NCBI GenBank assembly: GCA_000509105.1 | Contig: BAIF02000013.1 | Span: 1-48,590 of the forward strand | DNA from: Clostridiales bacterium VE202-21 | Lineage (GTDB): Bacteria; Bacillota; Clostridia; Lachnospirales; Lachnospiraceae | Direction of reading: 5' to 3' | Length of the DNA: 48,590 bases | Shown: one piece after another, positions 29,935 to 39,550 of the stretch | Layout of the letters: every line of letters starts with the position of its first letter | Position numbering within the stretch: the stretch's first letter is position 1 | Notes under the pieces: generated by a model | The model's database searches: none | Told to the model about the DNA's origin: nothing | The model's input: the letters and a program-made list of their open reading frames with translations, nothing else | Program-made: the position numbers and the translations under genes

Positions 29935-32900
29935 ATGAAAGGGAAAATGATGAAGAGGCTGCTGGCTATGGCAATTGCAGCGGCGAGTATCATGTCGGCT
30001 CCCGGGCTTCTTACAGCAAATGCTGCGGGGAATACGGCAGGAAATACACTTGCGGATACAGCGGCAGATACGGGGGTGCGGGATCAGGCAGCGGTTCAGC
30101 GGTCAACAGTGGAAACAGATACCCAGCCGATGGAAGCGAATGGGTTTCTGTCATCGGAAGGGGATACGGCGGAGGCAGTTGACGGAGCTGCTGATGTCAG
30201 CTTTGGAGTAGTTTCCGATACCCATGTGCGGCAGGATAAGGCAACAGAAAAGAGCAGGCTTGCAAAGGCCGCGTCCTTTTTCAGTGATGCAGGACTGGAC
30301 CGCATGGTAGTGGCGGGAGATCTGACAGATAGTGGTTCTGCCAGCGAATATGACGCGTGGGGAAGCATTATTAATGAGAATCTTTCCATTCCGCTGATCG
30401 CAAGTATGGGAAATCACGAAAATAACAGCGCGGATTATTTTACAAAGACGACCGGGAATAAGCCCAATAACCATCAGGTTGTTAACGGATATCATTTTAT
30501 TACACTCAGTCCGGGAAGCGGCCAGCTGGATCCGGAGACCGGGAAGGGAACGACTCAGGGAGGCGGCAATTATTCCTATGCGGTGGAATGGCTGGAGGAA
30601 CAGCTTACGGCGGCGGAAGCGGATACACCGGACAAGCCGATATTTGTATTCTTCCATCATCCGATTAAGAACACATTTTATGTGTCTACAGAATGGTACG
30701 GAAGCGGGTTGGACGAGGTGTTCAAATCACATCCGCATGCGGTCACATTTTCAGGGCATATACACAGCCCCAACAATATGCCCACCAGTATCTGGCAGGA
30801 TGGAGGCTATACCGCGGTTAACACGGTTACGCTCTCTTACATGGAAATGGAGACCGGCATGATCTATGGTTCTGTTCCGCCAAATGCAAGCCAGATTGCA
30901 CAGGGGCTTGTAGTTGAGGCAAGCGGAAGCCGGGTAACCATTAAAAATTATGACTTCCTTGCGGACAAATGGATCCCGCAGACATGGACATTTGATGTAA
31001 ATGAGACGCTGCCGTATACGAATGAAAGAGCAGAATCTGCAAAGGCGCCGTATTTTGGGGAAGGTGCTGCGCTTACGGTGAGTGAGATTAAGGATAACTC
31101 GGCAAAGCTGACATTTGACCAGGCCAAAGTGCCGGAGAATAATGTAGGGGATCTGGTGCATTCCTACAAATATGATTTTATTAATACCGATACACAGGCA
31201 GTTGTGAAGACTTTTAAAACATGGTCCAATTACTATCTGCAGCCGATGCCGGAACAGATTACGCAGGTGGCCCCGGATCTGGAGGGTGGAACATCCTACG
31301 AGGTGCGTATCTATGCCATTGATGCATACCAGAAAATGAGCGACGACTATTTGACGCAGACGTTTAAGACGACCGGTGAATCTTCATCAGAACCGGGATT
31401 TGATGATATGGTAACCGGTGTGCCTAAAGCAGATCTTCTGGATGTAGACTTTTCCGGCGGCTTAATCGAGGATCATTCGGAATCCGGGAACACATTTTAC
31501 GGCAGCGACGGAAGCAACATCTCCATGGATGAAGGCCTTGGGAAATATGTGGCATCGTTTACCGGCAATACAGAGGAAGCTTTTCTGACAGACTGGTCGG
31601 CAGAGCAGTATGACAAAACAAATGATGATTTTACAATCGAATCCACCTTTAAGGTTGACAAATTTTCCGACAGCTATGTGGATTTGTTTGGAAATATGGA
31701 ATCTGCGGGCATTGGTTTTGAAATTCCGGCTTATGATGAGGAATCCGCAAGTCTGGAGGCATGGGTTCACATCGGCGGTTCCTATAAGCGGCCCATTGCC
31801 GCAGGTGCTCTGAAATATGGCGAATGGAATCACGGTGTCATTACTTATGACGGAAGTAAGGTGACACTGTATCTGAACGGACAGAAGATTGCATCCAGGG
31901 AAGCTTCGGGCGAAGTGAAGACACCTCCGGCAAGCTCACGGTATTTTGCAATCGGAGGGGACAGCGGTTCAAACGGGAGCGTACAGTCTCCGATGGTTGG
32001 GGCAATTTCGACGGCACGGCTGTACAGTAAAGCTCTTACAGCAAAACAGGTGTCTATGCTTGCCAATAGGGAACTGCCGGTGATTGACAAAAGCAAACCA
32101 GAGATCCAGCTTGCATCGGCGCCTGCTTCGGAGGGGACACTGAATGTGGACTATACGATTCCCGCGGCCCAGGCGGCAGATAACAGCACAATTGCAGTAT
32201 TGACAGCGGTTGTGAAAGACCCGGATGGGACTGAGATATTAAAGCTGGGCGGAGATGCCAGCAAGACAGAGGAAACAACGTTTAAACCCGAGAGGGCGGG
32301 AACCTATCAGCTGATCTTTACTGCGGACGACCCCGCGGGGAATACGGAGACGAAGAGTTTTTCAATTGAAGTGAAGGCCGGGGACCGCAGTAAACTGGAC
32401 GCGGCAATCGTCAGGGCAGTATCTATCAGCGATGAAGAGCTTGCAACCTATACGGAGAAGAGTATCGCAAGGATGATGGCAGCGCTTCAAAGAGCAATGG
32501 AAATTACAAGTACTTCCGGGCAGGAAGAGATTGATACGGTGACAAAAGAGTTGAATGATGCCATTGACGGCCTGGAGAAAAAACAGGAAACGCCACAGGT
32601 GGATAAGACCCAGCTGAATGAACTTTATGAGGCAGTTAAGGGGATGACAGGCGAAGGATATACTGAAGAGAGTTATAAAGCTCTGGATGCCGCCCGCACA
32701 AAAGCTCTTGAGATCATAAACAGTACCGCCGCAGATCAGGAAGCAGTGGATGCGTCGTATGCGGAACTGCTGGCTGCAAAAGATGCTCTTATGGCTGCTG
32801 AAATACAGAAATATATGGAGCTGGTTCTTCAGGCCGCGGCAGAGGCAGACACCGCGGATGCATCGAAAGAGGCTCTGGAAACATTTCACATGGCAGAAGA

Positions 32901-33966
32901 GGAATTGAGTGAGTTGCTGGAAGACAGCACTGCCAAAACAAATGTAAAGGCTGCAAAAGCAATCGGCGTTTTGAGAGCCATGGGCGGCCTGAATCCGGAT
33001 ACTGTAAACACGAAAGTGCTTAAGCTGGCCGTACAGGCAGCGGAAGTATTGAATCAGTCTGCATATACAGTAAGTTCATGGTCCTTCTTTGAGACAGCAC
33101 GCCTGGAAGCGGAAGGGCTGCTGGATGAGATTGAAGCGGCCCAGGCTGAAGCTGTGAATCAGGAAACCGGTGGTCCGGCAGATATCCCGGAAACAGATGG
33201 TTTAAATCTAGAGCCAGAGAAAACGTATGTAGAAAAAGTGGATGCAGAAAAAGTAAATGCAGCGATCGAAAAGCTGGAAACTGCTGTTATGGAACTTACT
33301 GAAAAGCCGGTTGAATTGCTGGCAAAGTTAAATGCATCCATTGCAAAAGCAGATGTAGTTCTGGCAAATACAGAAAGTTATATACCCGACAGCCTGAAAG
33401 GTCTTCAGGAAGCAAGAGATGCAGCAAAAGCGCTGGCAGATGCAGGGGAGGGAGATGAAGAGGAAATGCTTCAGGTTCTGGGCACGCTAGATACTTTATT
33501 AGGTCAGGTTAAGAACCGCGCTGATAAGGCAGAATTGGTTATCGCGCTTTCAAAGGCTTCTCTGGTTAAAGAAGCAGAGTATACAAAGGAAAGCCTGGAA
33601 GCATTTAAAAAAGCTTTGGAAGAAGCAAAGGCGGTAAATGAGGATTTGAATGTGTCAGATCAGGCGGTTGTGGACCAGGCAGTAAAGACACTGGAAGAAT
33701 CTATGGAAAAACTGGTTAAAATTGAGGATAACTCCGGAAATAACGGAGGAAATAATGGGAACCAGAACAGCGGGAGCCAGAATAGCGGGAACAGCAGCCA
33801 GGGAAGCAGCAATAAACCTGTGCAGCAGGCTTCCGGAACCAATTCTTCTGTAACGAAGGCTGTAAAAACAGGTGACAATTCTTCCTTTCTATTACTGGCG
33901 GTTCTGGCAATGGCAGGACTGGCTGGAGCTGCAAGCGCGGTTGTTTTGAGAAGAAAACAGAGATAA
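29935..33966 (+). CDS. Cell-wall-anchored metallophosphoesterase with LamG and FIVAR repeats
   Basis: A 1343-aa surface protein. In order: a signal peptide (about 1 to 31, ending ANAAG); a calcineurin-type metallophosphoesterase domain (about 85 to 300) with motifs VVSDTH, VAGDLTD, GNHEN, FFHHP and GHIH; a fibronectin-like region (about 380 to 480); a LamG/concanavalin-like domain (about 500 to 700); an Ig-like segment; and several helical FIVAR-type repeats (about 820 to 1265). An Asn/Gly/Ser linker follows, then a sortase-type end (VKTGD in place of LPxTG, a hydrophobic stretch, and RRKQR). It probably cleaves phosphoesters outside the cell while binding glycans or the wall. The metal-binding set is complete. 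GGAGAAAAC precedes the ATG. Confidence 0.9.
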   Translation: MKGKMMKRLLAMAIAAASIMSAPGLLTANAAGNTAGNTLADTAADTGVRDQAAVQRSTVETDTQPMEANGFLSSEGDTAEAVDGAADVSFGVVSDTHVRQDKATEKSRLAKAASFFSDAGLDRMVVAGDLTDSGSASEYDAWGSIINENLSIPLIASMGNHENNSADYFTKTTGNKPNNHQVVNGYHFITLSPGSGQLDPETGKGTTQGGGNYSYAVEWLEEQLTAAEADTPDKPIFVFFHHPIKNTFYVSTEWYGSGLDEVFKSHPHAVTFSGHIHSPNNMPTSIWQDGGYTAVNTVTLSYMEMETGMIYGSVPPNASQIAQGLVVEASGSRVTIKNYDFLADKWIPQTWTFDVNETLPYTNERAESAKAPYFGEGAALTVSEIKDNSAKLTFDQAKVPENNVGDLVHSYKYDFINTDTQAVVKTFKTWSNYYLQPMPEQITQVAPDLEGGTSYEVRIYAIDAYQKMSDDYLTQTFKTTGESSSEPGFDDMVTGVPKADLLDVDFSGGLIEDHSESGNTFYGSDGSNISMDEGLGKYVASFTGNTEEAFLTDWSAEQYDKTNDDFTIESTFKVDKFSDSYVDLFGNMESAGIGFEIPAYDEESASLEAWVHIGGSYKRPIAAGALKYGEWNHGVITYDGSKVTLYLNGQKIASREASGEVKTPPASSRYFAIGGDSGSNGSVQSPMVGAISTARLYSKALTAKQVSMLANRELPVIDKSKPEIQLASAPASEGTLNVDYTIPAAQAADNSTIAVLTAVVKDPDGTEILKLGGDASKTEETTFKPERAGTYQLIFTADDPAGNTETKSFSIEVKAGDRSKLDAAIVRAVSISDEELATYTEKSIARMMAALQRAMEITSTSGQEEIDTVTKELNDAIDGLEKKQETPQVDKTQLNELYEAVKGMTGEGYTEESYKALDAARTKALEIINSTAADQEAVDASYAELLAAKDALMAAEIQKYMELVLQAAAEADTADASKEALETFHMAEEELSELLEDSTAKTNVKAAKAIGVLRAMGGLNPDTVNTKVLKLAVQAAEVLNQSAYTVSSWSFFETARLEAEGLLDEIEAAQAEAVNQETGGPADIPETDGLNLEPEKTYVEKVDAEKVNAAIEKLETAVMELTEKPVELLAKLNASIAKADVVLANTESYIPDSLKGLQEARDAAKALADAGEGDEEEMLQVLGTLDTLLGQVKNRADKAELVIALSKASLVKEAEYTKESLEAFKKALEEAKAVNEDLNVSDQAVVDQAVKTLEESMEKLVKIEDNSGNNGGNNGNQNSGSQNSGNSSQGSSNKPVQQASGTNSSVTKAVKTGDNSSFLLLAVLAMAGLAGAASAVVLRRKQR

Positions 33967-34009
33967 CGGCAGATTTACAGCTGGTTATATTTATAAGGGC
34001 AGATGTAAA

Positions 34010-34040
34010 GCACCCGGGAAATGATTCCCGGGTGCTTCTT
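34010..34040. terminator. Terminator after the surface phosphoesterase
   Basis: GCACCCGGGAA (34010 to 34020) pairs with TTCCCGGGTGC (34025 to 34035), followed by TTCTT. Confidence 0.8.
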
Positions 34041-34093
34041 ACGGTTCTTATCAATATGGACCGTTCAGACAGTTCTGGGATAGAAAGATGTTA

Positions 34094-34570
34094 TTAAAAA
34101 TTAAATTCGTTCTCCCATACAAAGTCCGCAGACTCTTCCACGCTCATCGGCCAATGGCTGCACCAGGCCGGAACCCCGGGGGTTTCCACCCTGTCCAGGC
34201 TGGGCGTGTAAGGCTTAATGTCCAGAAGGGGTGTGCTGTCATTTGCATCAATATAGGCAATCTGAATGATGCCTTTAAGGTAATCGATCCCGATTATCTC
34301 TGCTGTGGATAAGGCAATCGGGTTCGGGCGTACCGGTGATCTTGTGGCAAAGACGCCCATGACCTCCGGTGAATTCTTGTAGGGCTCCTCTGTTTCCAGC
34401 TCTGAACGGAATTCTGCTGTGTCAAAATCACTGAACCACCACAAGATATTAATGTGGCTGAATCCGTCCAGTGCCTGCAGTGCAGGAATGAATTCCGGTG
34501 TGAGCTGCAGGAAGGTTCCGCTTTCGCCGTTGTAGATGGTTCCAATCGGGTTTAATTCATATGTTTTCAT
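34094..34570 (-). CDS. trmO: tRNA t6A37 N6-methyltransferase TrmO family
   Basis: A 158-aa protein. Start at ATG 34570 with GGAGG upstream; the longer open frame has no ribosome site. The signature VFATRSPVRPNPIALSTAEI is diagnostic of the TrmO/TsaA (YaeB) beta-barrel family, which methylates t6A37 using SAM. The N-terminal IGTIYN and LQALDGFSHINILWWFS parts also fit. At 158 residues it is the short form lacking the C-terminal extension of Escherichia coli TrmO, so substrate range may differ. Confidence 0.85.
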   Translation of the reverse strand: MKTYELNPIGTIYNGESGTFLQLTPEFIPALQALDGFSHINILWWFSDFDTAEFRSELETEEPYKNSPEVMGVFATRSPVRPNPIALSTAEIIGIDYLKGIIQIAYIDANDSTPLLDIKPYTPSLDRVETPGVPAWCSHWPMSVEESADFVWENEFNF

Positions 34571-34685
34571 GATGTTTCCTCCATTTATTCTTTTTCCCCG
34601 TACGCAATGATCCTGGTGGGCCTGCCTGATGCGGGGAACTGGTTTGTAAGCATAAGGTAACCCCTGACACCGTGTGAGAGTCAAG

Positions 34686-34719
34686 AAAAAACGTCCTGTA
34701 ATTTTAACTTACAAGACGT
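34686..34719 (-). terminator. Terminator after the MerR gene
   Basis: On the minus strand ACGTCTTGTAA (34719 to 34709) pairs with TTACAGGACGT (34701 to 34691), followed by a T-tract. Confidence 0.85.
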
Positions 34720-34720
34720 T

Positions 34721-35551
34721 TCAGGTAATCTTCTTCATAGGTATTTGAATTTCTGTTAAATAGGATTGCGGGCATTCTTCATTCCATGGACCCCGGTGTA
34801 CGATCTGCCGGTTTGGCCCGGACATTCTGTAATGGCTGTTTTTCTGCAGCCATTGTGCAAAGTTGAGGTAAGCGCCCGCGATATTAGAGAATTTTCCATA
34901 TACCATGGTGCAGGCCATGGCAGGAACCGGTTCGGTTAGGCGCAATGAGAAGCCGTCCACAGTCTGGCCGGTTAAATCCACAACTTTTTTTAGAACAGCG
35001 CATAACTCTACGTCAACATTTTCCTCTTTGTATTCGTTGTCGTGGTATATTGAAAATGTCTCACCGGACAGATAAATCCGGTTCATCACTGCAAAGGCGG
35101 ATAGTTCTTCCCACAATCCGCCTTCCGCATAATAATCGGGAATCACCCGCCTCAGAGACAGGACGTGGTAAGCTGGAATGGATTTGACAGCTATCTGATA
35201 ATGCAGTTCATCCTTTCCGAAAAGAAACTGATTCTTTGCAGTCTCAATCCTCTTTAACTGTGCCTGTTCAGCCTCAATATTCCCCATAATTTCCATATAT
35301 TTACGATCCAGCTGTTCCACTATAGTGTTATCATTCCCACTCTTAAGTATGTCAGCAATCTCCGCAACCTGAAATCCGCTGTCCCGCAGATAAACAATTT
35401 TATTCAAAACAGGTATTTGTGCAGCCGAATACATCCGGTACCCCGACCAGGAATCAATCTCTGCGGGGGCTAAAAGCCCCATCTTATCATAATACCGCAG
35501 CATTCGGACAGAAACCTGAGTTAACCTTGAAAACTCACCAATACGAAACAT
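34721..35551 (-). CDS. MerR-family regulator with GyrI-like effector domain
   Basis: A 276-aa regulator. Start at ATG 35551 with GGAGCGG upstream. Residues 1 to 70 are the MerR winged helix (FRIGEFSRLTQVSVRMLRYYDKMGLL, then SGYRMYSAAQ). About 75 to 120 is a coiled coil used for dimerisation. About 125 to 276 is a GyrI-like ligand domain (IAVKSIPAYHVLSLRR, then WLQKNSHYRMSGPNRQIV). Such proteins (BltR/BmrR-like) respond to small hydrophobic ligands. No transporter gene is next to it, so its target is elsewhere. Confidence 0.92.
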   Translation of the reverse strand: MFRIGEFSRLTQVSVRMLRYYDKMGLLAPAEIDSWSGYRMYSAAQIPVLNKIVYLRDSGFQVAEIADILKSGNDNTIVEQLDRKYMEIMGNIEAEQAQLKRIETAKNQFLFGKDELHYQIAVKSIPAYHVLSLRRVIPDYYAEGGLWEELSAFAVMNRIYLSGETFSIYHDNEYKEENVDVELCAVLKKVVDLTGQTVDGFSLRLTEPVPAMACTMVYGKFSNIAGAYLNFAQWLQKNSHYRMSGPNRQIVHRGPWNEECPQSYLTEIQIPMKKIT

Positions 35552-35739
35552 ACTACCGCTCCAATCACAGTTCCAATCATATTTTTCATTATATGGAATA
35601 TGTAACGATACTTCAATAACCAATATTCATGGAGCTGCTATATCATATCAGCTTTACTTTGCTTACCTATTGCCGGCCAATTGCACTGTCCTTACCCGCA
35701 CCCCAATTTGGACAAACGAACCTTCTACCATCCCCCATT

Positions 35740-36042
35740 CTACTTACCAAAGTCTCCAGATCTACGTTTCATTGCTTTTATTAATTCTGTCAGAGCCTGG
35801 ACCTCGTCTTCTGTCAAACCAGACAGATCGAGTCCCTGCTTTTTTTCTAGTCCCAGCAGATAATCAGTAGTCACTTTAAAGATTTGTGATATAGAAATCA
35901 AGACATCATAGGAAGGCATGCGCAGTCCGGTCTCATAGGCACTAATGACGGATTTAGTTACTCCAAGCCTCTGAGCTAACTGTGCCTGAGTAAAATTATT
36001 CTGCAGGCGTAAAGTCTTGAGCGTGTTTCCAAATTCTACCAT
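35740..36042 (-). CDS. XRE-family HTH regulator, 100 aa
   Basis: Start at ATG 36042 with GGGAGGTG upstream. Residues 5 to 62 form a lambda-repressor-like helix-turn-helix (LKTLRLQNNFTQAQLAQRLG, then SVISAYETGLRMPSYDVL). The tail GLDLSGLTEDEVQALTELI is a short dimerisation helix common in small XRE proteins. It is divergent from the gene at 36236, separated by a 190-base regulatory gap, so it may control that gene and itself. Confidence 0.92.
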   Translation of the reverse strand: MVEFGNTLKTLRLQNNFTQAQLAQRLGVTKSVISAYETGLRMPSYDVLISISQIFKVTTDYLLGLEKKQGLDLSGLTEDEVQALTELIKAMKRRSGDFGK

Positions 36043-36110
36043 ACCAACACCTCCCATTTGTAGTGTACTATAGTATATGTATTTAATAGGTGGATTAAGT
36101 ATTGATATAG

Positions 36111-36140
36111 TTGACAAAGAATGGAAGATTAAGTTATAAT
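36111..36140 (+). promoter_or_regulatory. Promoter of the 36236 gene
   Basis: -35 TTGACA (36111 to 36116), an 18-base spacer and -10 TATAAT (36135 to 36140). It faces away from the XRE gene. Confidence 0.75.
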
Positions 36141-36235
36141 TTTATGTTGAAACAGGGAAAGATTCTATATCGGTTTTTTCCGCGGTAAAAAGTAATCTAT
36201 AAACATATCAAAAGAAGAAAGGCAGAGTAAAAATA

Positions 36236-36988
36236 ATGGTATTCGTGGTAAGTATCTGGCCTGTTTTAGATTCTGAAGAAAAAAGAAGAGAGATTCATAA
36301 AATACTGGAAGACGGTGGTACAGTTCGGAAAAAAGTAGAGACCAAATTGACCAGACTCGGCCTGCGAAACTTTATGCTGCAGATTTACGGCGAGCAAAAA
36401 TGGACAGGAAATCTGAGAAATCGTTTCAAACATCTTGATAAATATTTGAATATAAGATATAAAGAAAACAGCAGTCTTCTTACATATGTTTGTGAATTCG
36501 GTTCCCGGGACGATCTTACGGCTGCCGAGGGGCAGATCAGGAGCATCTGTGAATCGGAGGAGGATACTTTCTACGTGTCCGGAGACTCTCAAAAAACAGA
36601 GCTGATACTTGAGCTGCTTGAAAATGAACATAATTTCATGTTAATGAATTACTATGAGCCCGATTTATATAGAATGTTTACTAAAAATCTGAGTAAAATG
36701 AAAAAGTTTGGCGCGGCCTGCGGCATATCCCCCAGGGATTATCTCATCGTATCCGATGCGGTGCTTGCATTGTTCAACATAGAGCCATTTGCCCAGATAA
36801 GCTGGATACCAATTGGGAAAGAGGACGGGAAACTAAATAAGCTGAACAGGAGAGAATACGAAGGTATTCTGGGGGACTGGCAGGAGGAGATTTATAAACC
36901 CGAGAACCAGGTAACCTTTCTCGGATTTCGGTTCATCTCCTTAGATATGCTTAGAAAAATGAATATAGAAAAAAAGGGACACTTTTAA
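36236..36988 (+). CDS. Hypothetical protein, 250 aa
   Basis: A soluble-looking protein with no signal peptide or membrane segment and a mixed alpha/beta composition (VVSIWPVLDSEEKRREI, SWIPIG, QVTFLGFRFISLDMLRKM). The ribosome site is weak (GAAAGGCAGAG). It is rich in charged residues. I do not recognise a family. It has a strong promoter and sits divergent from an XRE gene, an arrangement often seen for regulated stress or defence genes; that reading is speculative. Confidence 0.7.
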   Translation: MVFVVSIWPVLDSEEKRREIHKILEDGGTVRKKVETKLTRLGLRNFMLQIYGEQKWTGNLRNRFKHLDKYLNIRYKENSSLLTYVCEFGSRDDLTAAEGQIRSICESEEDTFYVSGDSQKTELILELLENEHNFMLMNYYEPDLYRMFTKNLSKMKKFGAACGISPRDYLIVSDAVLALFNIEPFAQISWIPIGKEDGKLNKLNRREYEGILGDWQEEIYKPENQVTFLGFRFISLDMLRKMNIEKKGHF

Positions 36989-37003
36989 GTTTCTATTTTA
37001 CTT

Positions 37004-37024
37004 CAAAGGGGTCAGACCCCTTTG
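37004..37024. repeat. GGGGTCAGACCCC palindrome, copy 2
   Basis: The core is extended by CAAA and TTTG to a 21-base near-palindrome between two genes. The same extended sequence forms each arm of the structure at 38421 to 38462. Confidence 0.85.
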
Positions 37025-37053
37025 AGAAAATCCCTTTAGGAGGAATGCATGTC

Positions 37054-38409
37054 ATGAGAGAGTATAAAAATACCAGAAATCCCATTCTGCCGCCGGATAT
37101 CCATATTCCGGACGGTGAGGGCCATGTTATGCCGGATGGACGGCTTTATATTTATGGAAGCTATGATGAGATAGAGAATGAATATTGTAGTGACAGGTAT
37201 TATGTTGTGTCTACTGCAGATATGAAAAAGTGGGTTATTCACGATGAGGCATTTACCGCAGAAGCGGTAACGTGGATTCATGACGGGGATGCCCCTAAAT
37301 ATCCGGGGATTGACCGGGAACATCCGACTCCGTTCATGAAGAAGATTCTGGAGGAAGCTGCGGGTAGTAATGACAGTCAGGAAGAGGGGGATAAGACGGC
37401 TGATGAAGAGGCCGTATTTTTATATGCTCCGGACTGCATTTATAAGGATGGAAGGTATTATCTCTATTTTTGTACATCGGATGACAGGGAAGGGGTGGCT
37501 GTTTCGGAGTGCCCGCAAGGCCCGTTTACGAATCCTGTGCAGCTGCCTTGCGGAGGGATAGATCCCGCAGTTTTTATAGATGATGACGGGAAGGCCTATT
37601 ACTATTGGGGACAGTTGTTCTCTCATGGAATCAGGCTCAATGAAGATATGGTTTCTTTTGACCCGGATAATATTGCGGATAATCTTGTGACAGAGGAAAA
37701 GCATTTTTTCCATGAAGGGTCTTCTATGCGTAAGATTAATGATACTTATTATTATGTATACGCTGATATGCAGAGAGGGAGGCCGACAGCCCTGGGATAT
37801 GCCACCGGCAGTTCACCGCTGGGCCCGTTTGAATATCGGGGAATTATCATTGATAATGATGGCTGCGATCCGGAAAGCTGGAATAACCATGGTTCGATAG
37901 AATGCGTAAATGGACAGTGGTACGTGTTTTACCATCGCAACAGCAGGGGATGCCGTCAGTACAGGCGGTTATGTATTGAGCCGATTACCATCAATCCGGA
38001 CGGGACAATCGATGAGGTGAAGATGACCTCTCAGGGGCCCGGAAAACCTTTTGGCCCGGGAGAGAAAATAATGGGGTATCAGGCCTGCGGGCTTAAAGGG
38101 AGCGTATATATCGGTGCGGAAGAAAACCGGGGGGCAGAATATGAAGAAAAACTGACACATATATGCCACGGAGATGAAGCCATATTCCGTTATGTACAGA
38201 GCGAGGATGAATTTTGCAGTATCCGTATACTGGCGTCGGGAAGCGGACAGATAGAAATACTGATGGATGGGCATACTGCCGGAATTGTAAAAATAACGGA
38301 TGGGGTACAGCTAAACAGGGATATCAATATGGCTGCCGGAGAATATGAGCTGGTACTTCGTTTCCAGGAAACAGAAGAATTGGAAATAAGAGAGATTGTT
38401 ATAAATTAG
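37054..38409 (+). CDS. Glycoside hydrolase family 43 protein
   Basis: A 451-aa five-bladed propeller enzyme, probably an arabinofuranosidase or xylosidase on plant glycans. The ATG at 37054 is preferred because AGGAGG lies 11 bases upstream, too close for the ATG at 37045. Likely catalytic residues are an Asp in NPILPPDIHIPDG, an Asp in GGIDPAVFIDDDG and the acid Glu in FHEGSSM. A C-terminal region of about 100 residues resembles a CBM6-like sandwich (SIRILASGSGQIEILMDG). There is no signal peptide, so it is cytoplasmic and would act on imported oligosaccharides. Confidence 0.92.
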   Translation: MREYKNTRNPILPPDIHIPDGEGHVMPDGRLYIYGSYDEIENEYCSDRYYVVSTADMKKWVIHDEAFTAEAVTWIHDGDAPKYPGIDREHPTPFMKKILEEAAGSNDSQEEGDKTADEEAVFLYAPDCIYKDGRYYLYFCTSDDREGVAVSECPQGPFTNPVQLPCGGIDPAVFIDDDGKAYYYWGQLFSHGIRLNEDMVSFDPDNIADNLVTEEKHFFHEGSSMRKINDTYYYVYADMQRGRPTALGYATGSSPLGPFEYRGIIIDNDGCDPESWNNHGSIECVNGQWYVFYHRNSRGCRQYRRLCIEPITINPDGTIDEVKMTSQGPGKPFGPGEKIMGYQACGLKGSVYIGAEENRGAEYEEKLTHICHGDEAIFRYVQSEDEFCSIRILASGSGQIEILMDGHTAGIVKITDGVQLNRDINMAAGEYELVLRFQETEELEIREIVIN

Positions 38410-38420
38410 ACAAACAGGGG

Positions 38421-38462
38421 CAAAGGGGTCAGACCCCCCTGCATAGGGGTCTGACCCCTTTG
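38421..38462. repeat. Inverted pair of GGGGTCAGACCCC palindromes
   Basis: CAAAGGGGTCAGACCCC (38421 to 38437) and its exact reverse complement (38446 to 38462) flank an 8-base loop. It can act as a terminator-like hairpin after the GH43 gene. Confidence 0.88.
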
Positions 38463-38531
38463 CGTTAAAACTATCGACAATGGTAATATCTATGTGCTAT
38501 GATTGTCATAAGAATTATAGGAGGAAAGAAT

Positions 38532-39521
38532 ATGAGTGATACATTATGCAGAGAAGCCTGCGTCCTGATACAGGAACTGATGGAATGTTATGTGTCCAGG
38601 GGAGCAGCTGAAATTGAAGAGATGTACCAGTATCTTTCCCCGGATATCTTGGTAATTGGCACCGGCAGGCATGAATTTTATACCAATTTGGAATCGCTTA
38701 AGGCTGGCCTGGAGAAGGATCAGGAAGAGGCAAAAGATATTGAATTTATTATTAAAAACGAGTGGTTTAAGGCAAAACAGATTACGGAAGACTGCTGCGT
38801 TGTTTATGGAGAGTTCGAAGCGTGTGAGAATAATATAGAGGGCAAAAAGGTTATCATCAATATGGACACAAGAATTACGGCGGAGGTACATAGGCGGCCG
38901 GACGGAAGCCTGGTCGTCGGAAGTCTGCATCATTCGATTCCATATGTATACCAGAATGAGGGAGAATATTATCCGAAAACGTTTGCCGACATAGCAGAGG
39001 AAGCGCTGCGGCGTAGTGAGATTCTGGAGAAGAGTATTCAGCTGGATTCTCTAACAGGGCTTTATAACCGTAAATATACGGAAAAACATATTAACAGAAT
39101 GCTGACAGATGATAAGATGGGAGGGCTCATGCTTATGATTGACTTAGATGAATTCAAGCGGGTGAATGATGAGAAAGGCCATCTTGTAGGGGACGAGCTG
39201 TTGAAGAAGGTTTCAGGTATTCTGGCCAGGGAAGCCGCCCAGGCATCCGAGATAGCGGGGAGGATTGGAGGGGACGAGTTCATGGTCTTTCTGCCCGGAG
39301 ACAGAAGCATCGAGGAGGGAGACCGCCTGGCGGATTATCTTATAGAATCGATAGGAAATGTCTTTTCAGGTATAGGATTAGATCAGAGCTGTTCTATAGG
39401 AATTGCCAGAGCAGAGATAGAGGGGGAAGATTTTGAAAGCCTTTACCATAAAGCGGATGCTGCGCTGTATGAATCAAAGGCCTTAGGAAAAAGAACTTTT
39501 CAGTGGAATTCGAAAAAATAA
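38532..39521 (+). CDS. Diguanylate cyclase with SnoaL-like sensor domain
   Basis: A 329-aa protein. Start at ATG 38532 with AGGAGGAAAG upstream. Residues 1 to about 150 look like a SnoaL/NTF2-like cone domain, a possible ligand sensor. About 160 to 325 is a GGDEF domain with an intact GRIGGDEF active site and the LTGLYNRK start, so it should make cyclic di-GMP. The RxxD inhibitory site is not visible upstream of GGDEF. There are no membrane segments. It is followed closely by an HD-domain gene. Confidence 0.92.
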   Translation: MSDTLCREACVLIQELMECYVSRGAAEIEEMYQYLSPDILVIGTGRHEFYTNLESLKAGLEKDQEEAKDIEFIIKNEWFKAKQITEDCCVVYGEFEACENNIEGKKVIINMDTRITAEVHRRPDGSLVVGSLHHSIPYVYQNEGEYYPKTFADIAEEALRRSEILEKSIQLDSLTGLYNRKYTEKHINRMLTDDKMGGLMLMIDLDEFKRVNDEKGHLVGDELLKKVSGILAREAAQASEIAGRIGGDEFMVFLPGDRSIEEGDRLADYLIESIGNVFSGIGLDQSCSIGIARAEIEGEDFESLYHKADAALYESKALGKRTFQWNSKK

Positions 39522-39550
39522 AAATTAACATGAGGAAAGGTGGTAAAATT

